DNA from: Hydrogenimonas urashimensis
GTDB taxonomy: Bacteria; Campylobacterota; Campylobacteria; Campylobacterales; Hydrogenimonadaceae
NCBI RefSeq assembly: GCF_016593255.1
Contig: NZ_AP023212.1
Location: 794,001-858,000 of the forward strand
Reading direction: 5' to 3'
Length of the DNA stretch: 64,000 bases
Below, in pieces: positions 60,581 through 64,000 of this stretch. Position numbers and translations under genes: made by a program. Numbering within the stretch: the first letter of the stretch is position 1; each line of letters starts with the position of its first letter. The notes under the pieces were generated by a model. It ran no database searches. It was not told where the DNA came from and saw only the letters and a program-made list of their open reading frames with translations.

Positions 60581-61422
60581 AGCCTGGCTCCCATCTGCAG
60601 CAATGAGTTTTCGATACCCGGCATGGCGGATTTGATCATCGTATGAAGCCTTTCTGTCAGCATAAGCTCGACGGTCCCTTTCCACTCGTCCATGAAAATT
60701 TTTTTGAATTCCACGGAAAGGACGCAGGCGGAGTCTTTGAAGTTTCTGTGGATCCATTCCGCCATGTATCCGCCCTGGAACTTGACATTTTCCCGCACAT
60801 CCAGTCTCTGTCCGAAATAGTCGAATTTCCGAAGATCGTCAATAAATCGGTCAATCAGCCGCTGCCACGGTCGGCGATCGAGCAGCGTCGCGGTTCCTAC
60901 GTTGATGTCGGGGTTGGCTTTCGGATCTTCCGGCGGCGCATCGGGCCCGCCGCGTTTGTGATTGTAACTGTGAAGATCGAGCACGACAAAAAAACCGTAC
61001 CGCGATTCGATCTCCTGAAGATAGCCGCGAAGCTCGTCGTAAAAGGCGTCGTAAAGGCTAAGAGCGTGATCGACCATCCCGGCTGTCGGCGGACTTTTCC
61101 ACAGATCGAGCCCCCAGGCATCTTCGGGCGTGCGGTAGATCGCTTTCTCTCTTGGACGGTTGAAATCGACGACGAACCGGGAGACGGAGACCGTGATGCG
61201 GTTGTCGGCGACCGAAGTCATACGGTAGGTGCAGGGATCCTCCTCCCGAAGCCGAAGCGCTTCATCAAGGGTAAGCCGTTCCGCCACTTCGTGGGTGAGG
61301 TCGTGGCCGTCGTGGATCGAAGCCGCAACGATCGGCCCTTCGCCCGGACACATCATCCACTGGCGCCTCTGCATCGCGTAATGGCGCGCCAGCGTTTCGG
61401 GTTCATACTCCGGATAATGCAA
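60577..61422 (-). CDS. N-formylglutamate amidohydrolase-family protein
   Basis: A 281-residue member of the FGase family. Metal-site-like residues occur in GPIVAASIHDGHDLTHEVAE, EEDPCTYRMTSVADNRITVS and FVVLDLHSYNHKRGGPDAP. Members cleave N-formylglutamate or related N-acyl amino acids. It is the first gene of the coupled operon with DUF1704, the gshB-like gene and feoAB. No histidine-degradation genes are near, so the substrate may be a peptide product of the neighbouring enzymes. Confidence 0.88.
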   Translation of the reverse strand: MHYPEYEPETLARHYAMQRRQWMMCPGEGPIVAASIHDGHDLTHEVAERLTLDEALRLREEDPCTYRMTSVADNRITVSVSRFVVDFNRPREKAIYRTPEDAWGLDLWKSPPTAGMVDHALSLYDAFYDELRGYLQEIESRYGFFVVLDLHSYNHKRGGPDAPPEDPKANPDINVGTATLLDRRPWQRLIDRFIDDLRKFDYFGQRLDVRENVKFQGGYMAEWIHRNFKDSACVLSVEFKKIFMDEWKGTVELMLTERLHTMIKSAMPGIENSLLQMGARL

Positions 61423-61454
61423 TGTTTCCTCCTTTGCGAACCTTCTTCATGTTA

Positions 61455-61784
61455 TCACTTTTTCATCTGTTCGACCAGCCGATGCAGATCATCGTGCATT
61501 TGAAAGTAGCCGATCATCGTTTCAAACATTATTCGCCACATCAGTTCGGTCATGAGAAAGAGCCCGAGTACCAGGAGAATCACCACCGTTTTTCGGATCG
61601 GCTTCGATGCGGCGAAAAGCCGCTTCGCCATCTCATCCGATTTTCGACAGAATGGAACTCTTTCAACCAGATATTGGCGAAAAAGCCACAGCGCCGCCGG
61701 CACCACGACGGCTCCAAGATAGTAGAAAAAGATCAATACATCCGGCGTGACAAAGGTTTTGAAGGTAAGAAAATCCTTCACCAC
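61455..61784 (-). CDS. Two-helix membrane protein (DUF4282-like)
   Basis: A 109-residue protein with two membrane helices (VLIFFYYLGAVVVPAALWLF and VVILLVLGLFLMTELMWRIM) and the FLTFKTFVTPDVLIFFYYLG start seen in DUF4282-type proteins. It lies between the ArsC-like gene and the FGase operon on the same strand, 7 bp after the former. The function is unknown. Confidence 0.75.
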   Translation of the reverse strand: MVKDFLTFKTFVTPDVLIFFYYLGAVVVPAALWLFRQYLVERVPFCRKSDEMAKRLFAASKPIRKTVVILLVLGLFLMTELMWRIMFETMIGYFQMHDDLHRLVEQMKK

Positions 61785-61791
61785 AGCATCC

Positions 61792-62205
61792 TCATTCCTC
61801 GCAGAGTTCTTCGCGAATCCTCGGAATCAGCAGATTTTTCATCTGGTGCAGTTCCCGTTCGTAGGCTTCGAAGGGTTTGCCGCTGGGATCGTCGAAGCCG
61901 ATATGGATCTCCTTTTTCGCTCCCGGAAACGTGGGGCAGACCTCTTTTACATTGTCACAGACCGTGACGACCAGGTCGTAATCGGTCTCCTTCAGATCGT
62001 CGACACTTTTGGACCACAGATGCTCCGTTTCGATGCCGTCCTCGGCCAGCACCTGCAACGTTTCGTGATCGATGCTTCCTTTCGGCGCCAGACCGGCACT
62101 CTCGGCGTGCACATCACACGGACGGCCCAGATACCGGTTGACAAGCGCCTGCGCCATGATCGAACGGGCTGCGTTGCCGTTGTCGATGATCAATACTTTT
62201 TTCAT
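61792..62205 (-). CDS. ArsC/low-molecular-weight phosphatase-like protein lacking the nucleophile
   Basis: A 137-residue protein with the fold signature of thioredoxin-type arsenate reductase. The P-loop, normally CxxNxCRS, reads DNGNAARS here: the nucleophilic cysteine at position 8 is aspartate and the second cysteine at 13 is alanine, while the arginine is kept. The distal redox pair (VTVCDNVKEVCPTFPGA) is present. It should not reduce arsenate by the usual mechanism. It may be a regulatory or binding protein, or have a changed activity. Confidence 0.82.
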   Translation of the reverse strand: MKKVLIIDNGNAARSIMAQALVNRYLGRPCDVHAESAGLAPKGSIDHETLQVLAEDGIETEHLWSKSVDDLKETDYDLVVTVCDNVKEVCPTFPGAKKEIHIGFDDPSGKPFEAYERELHQMKNLLIPRIREELCEE

Positions 62206-62270
62206 GCTATCATTCTCCGAGACTGGTTTTGATGTATCATAACAATTAAATGATTTAAAAAGGTTTTACC

Positions 62271-63143
62271 GTGCGTCCGAGACCGCAGATGAACAAAGCC
62301 CTCAGGCAGCAGCAGAACGAAATCGATGACTACCTCATCTATACGGCACTCTCCCGTATCGAAAAGGATCAAAAAAACAAAAAGATCCTGAAAGATATCG
62401 CCGCCGAAGAGAAGCGCCATTACGAATTCTGGAAAAAAATCACCCGCAAAGAGCGTAAAGCCCGTCGCTGGATCGTCGTACTCTACGCCCTGATGGCCAG
62501 ATATCTGGGAACCTCCTTCGCTCTGAAACTGCTGGAGCGGCGCGAAGAGGGTGCCGAAGAGTTCTACCGAGAACTTTTCGATATCTATCCCGAAGCGAAA
62601 ACCATCTACGAGCAGGAGTCCCATCACGAAAAGCTGCTCATCGATATGCTCAGCGACAGGAAACTTCTTTATGCCGGTGCCATCGTACTGGGTATGAACG
62701 ATGCGCTGGTGGAGCTGACGGGCACGCTCAGCGGCATCGCCCTGGCGTTCGACAAAAGTGCCCTTGTTGGTATCACCGGGCTCATCATGGGCATCGCCGC
62801 TTCGCTCTCGATGGCGGGGTCGGCCTATCTGGAGTCGAAGGAGAGTCCCGCGGAGGGTATCGATCCAGCGGTCTACGCTCTTTACACCGGTATCGCCTAC
62901 ATTTTTACCACGATTCTTCTGGTGGGCCCCTTTTTCCTTTTCGAAACCACTCTGCCGGCACTGCTTTTGATGTTTGCTGCAGCCGTCGCCGCCATCGTGC
63001 TCTACAACTTCTACATCTCTGTCGCCCGCGACCAGCCGTTCTGGAAACGGCTCAAAGAGATGTCTCTCATCACTTTCGGTGTCGCGCTTGTCTCGTTCGG
63101 CATCGGCTACACGGTGCGGACCTGGTTTGGAATCGACATTTGA
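62271..63143 (+). CDS. Ferritin-like domain plus VIT1/CCC1 metal transporter
   Basis: A 290-residue protein. Residues about 10-130 form a rubrerythrin-type di-iron domain with E/ExxH motifs (NEIDDYLIYTALSRIEKD, AAEEKRHYEFWKKIT, EQESHHEKLLIDML). A VIT1/CCC1 membrane domain with about five helices follows (GMNDALVELTGTLSGIALAF, IMGIAASLSMAGSAYLESKE). It probably exports or stores Fe2+ or Mn2+. The start is GTG with AAAGG eight bases upstream; an ATG at 62289 is less likely. Confidence 0.9.
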   Translation: MRPRPQMNKALRQQQNEIDDYLIYTALSRIEKDQKNKKILKDIAAEEKRHYEFWKKITRKERKARRWIVVLYALMARYLGTSFALKLLERREEGAEEFYRELFDIYPEAKTIYEQESHHEKLLIDMLSDRKLLYAGAIVLGMNDALVELTGTLSGIALAFDKSALVGITGLIMGIAASLSMAGSAYLESKESPAEGIDPAVYALYTGIAYIFTTILLVGPFFLFETTLPALLLMFAAAVAAIVLYNFYISVARDQPFWKRLKEMSLITFGVALVSFGIGYTVRTWFGIDI

Positions 63144-63189
63144 CCCATATCCTTAATGACCGACATTTGGCCATTTTGAAATCATGACC

Positions 63190-63219
63190 GACGGTACGCG
63201 TCGCGCACCGCGTACCGTC
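63190..63219. terminator. Bidirectional-looking hairpin between convergent genes
   Basis: A perfect 11-bp inverted repeat GACGGTACGCG / CGCGTACCGTC with an 8-base loop lies between the VIT1-type gene and the GGDEF/EAL-type gene and touches the stop codon of the latter. There is no clear U-tract on either strand. Confidence 0.6.
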
Positions 63220-64000
63220 AGATAATAAAGTAATCGGCACCGAGTTCACTCAGTTTTTCGAGATCTTCGGAAGATTCCGCCCCGCTGATCAGCAGTTTCG
63301 TACCGATGCTTCCAAGCAGGAGCGTCAGGGAATCTCTGAGTGTATCGCTCATGTCGAGGAACTGGCCGATATGGAGTTTGACATAGATCGGCCGTACTTT
63401 GTGAAGCAGCTCAAGCATCTGGGTATCCGCGTTGAATCGGGCGATCGCGATGGGAATGGCTTGACGATGCAACTCTTCGACGATCGCTTCGATCGCCGAG
63501 AAGTTTTTTCTGATCAGGTCGTTCTGACCGATTTCGACAACGAAACCGCGATGCATCGCTTTGAGTCGCTTGATGTATTCGAGCATCTTTTCGAATTCGT
63601 GGGTCGTATCCAGGTAACGGATGGGAAGCTCCATCGAAATGCGGCTGCACGAAAACGTCGGCTGTGAGATGAGATATTCGAATGCATATTCGGCGTAGCG
63701 GGAAAAGAGATCAAGCTGCGTGAGCATGGGCGCGTAGATGCGGTAGGGTATCCTTTCTCCGCTGCCGGTGGTCAGGTCGAAAATCAGCTCGGCCGAAATG
63801 TCTACGCCGTTTTCCGAGAAAATGTTGGTCAGTACCGGTTCGAGGGTTCCCTTCTCCATCGCCTCCACGATAAGCTTTCGCCACTGCGATTTTCTCGTGG
63901 GCAGGCCGTCTTCGTAGGTCAGTTTTTTGAGGGCGTCGCGGTTTTGGCTCATCGCATCGTTGAGAGCGAGGTCGATGGAAGCGAAGAGTTTTTCCAGCGG
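63218..64000 (-). CDS. GGDEF/EAL-type protein, C-terminal part, degenerate EAL domain
   Basis: The reading frame continues to the right edge, so only the C-terminal 260 residues are visible. The first residues (PLEKLFASIDLALNDAMSQN) look like the end of a GGDEF domain. The rest is EAL-like (SRISMELPIRYLDTTHEFEK, KVRPIYVKLHIGQFLDMSDT) but the EAL and DDFG catalytic motifs are not found: GFVVEIGQNDL and AIARFNADTQML stand there. It is probably a c-di-GMP-binding or inactive regulator. Confidence 0.8.
   Translation of the reverse strand, partial: PLEKLFASIDLALNDAMSQNRDALKKLTYEDGLPTRKSQWRKLIVEAMEKGTLEPVLTNIFSENGVDISAELIFDLTTGSGERIPYRIYAPMLTQLDLFSRYAEYAFEYLISQPTFSCSRISMELPIRYLDTTHEFEKMLEYIKRLKAMHRGFVVEIGQNDLIRKNFSAIEAIVEELHRQAIPIAIARFNADTQMLELLHKVRPIYVKLHIGQFLDMSDTLRDSLTLLLGSIGTKLLISGAESSEDLEKLSELGADYFII

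Noticed and set aside
62233-62246. FNR-type box before the VIT1-type gene
   Set aside because: TTGATGTATCATAA matches only one half-site.
1-64000. rRNA, tRNA, CRISPR, IS elements or prophage
   Set aside because: No matching sequence patterns were noticed on either strand, although short RNAs could be missed by eye.

Overview
The window reads as one continuous chromosomal segment of a denitrifying member of the Campylobacterota (former Epsilonproteobacteria). The evidence is the nap order napA-G-H-B-F-L-D, the parA/parB/atpF'-atpF-atpH block, many genes whose stop and start codons overlap, and an FNR-like regulator without a cysteine cluster. Base composition is moderately G+C-rich, which would suit Hydrogenimonas- or Nitratifractor-like lineages, but the genus is inference. 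I see no rRNA, tRNA, CRISPR array, transposase or prophage gene.

Layout. 1-4666: ATP synthase stator genes, chromosome partitioning (parB, parA), birA and fmt. 4706-7078: a membrane-anchored twelve-heme cytochrome c. 7248-9921: a CBS / P-II-like / DUF1538 membrane protein operon and an Nfu-type protein. 10198-16755: housekeeping genes (EamA permease, sfsA, yebC) and an A+T-richer pair of surface-protein genes with cadherin-like and Lcl (DUF1566) domains. 17126-22639: two convergent operons of uncharacterised redox-type genes: two paralogous heme-copper-like/NnrS-like membrane proteins, DUF2249 and DUF1858 proteins, a MIP18-type protein, an FmdE-like protein, hemerythrin and a 24-residue micro-protein. 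22640-25905: class III ribonucleotide reductase with its glycyl-radical tail on a separate ORF, behind a structured leader. 25914-27801: a two-component system. 27893-36125: heme d1 synthesis (ahbAB-type fusion, cysG-type gene, cobA, nirJ, nirF), nirC, a pentaheme cytochrome and a di-heme peroxidase. 36200-42266: nirS, norB, norC, small membrane proteins and a Crp/Fnr regulator. 42620-49580: the periplasmic nitrate reductase operon. 49723-64000: mixed genes including trpB, mscS, feoAB coupled to a gshB-like/DUF1704/N-formylglutamate amidohydrolase operon, an ArsC-like protein without its nucleophile, a ferritin-like/VIT1 protein and the C-terminal part of a GGDEF/EAL-type protein.

How it fits together. 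Nap reduces nitrate to nitrite, NirS reduces nitrite to NO and NorCB reduces NO to N2O; NosZ is not in the window. The heme d1 genes supply NirS. Seven 14-bp palindromes of the form TTGAY-N4-RTCAA lie about 41.5 bp from plausible starts of transcription (each with a -10-like hexamer) before nap, the nor/nir operon, the divergent heme d1 genes, both convergent redox operons, a small membrane gene and a monoheme cytochrome gene. They mark one nitrogen-oxide regulon, probably controlled by the FNR-type protein at 41625-42266. The strongest candidate for an undescribed system is the pair of convergent operons at 17054-22709, which shares this regulation and carries paralogous unknown membrane proteins with Fe-S/NO-damage-associated domains. 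Strong RNA hairpins immediately 3' of norB, nirS and napA, and in the nirS and napA leaders, suggest mRNA processing or stabilisation that raises the catalytic subunits.
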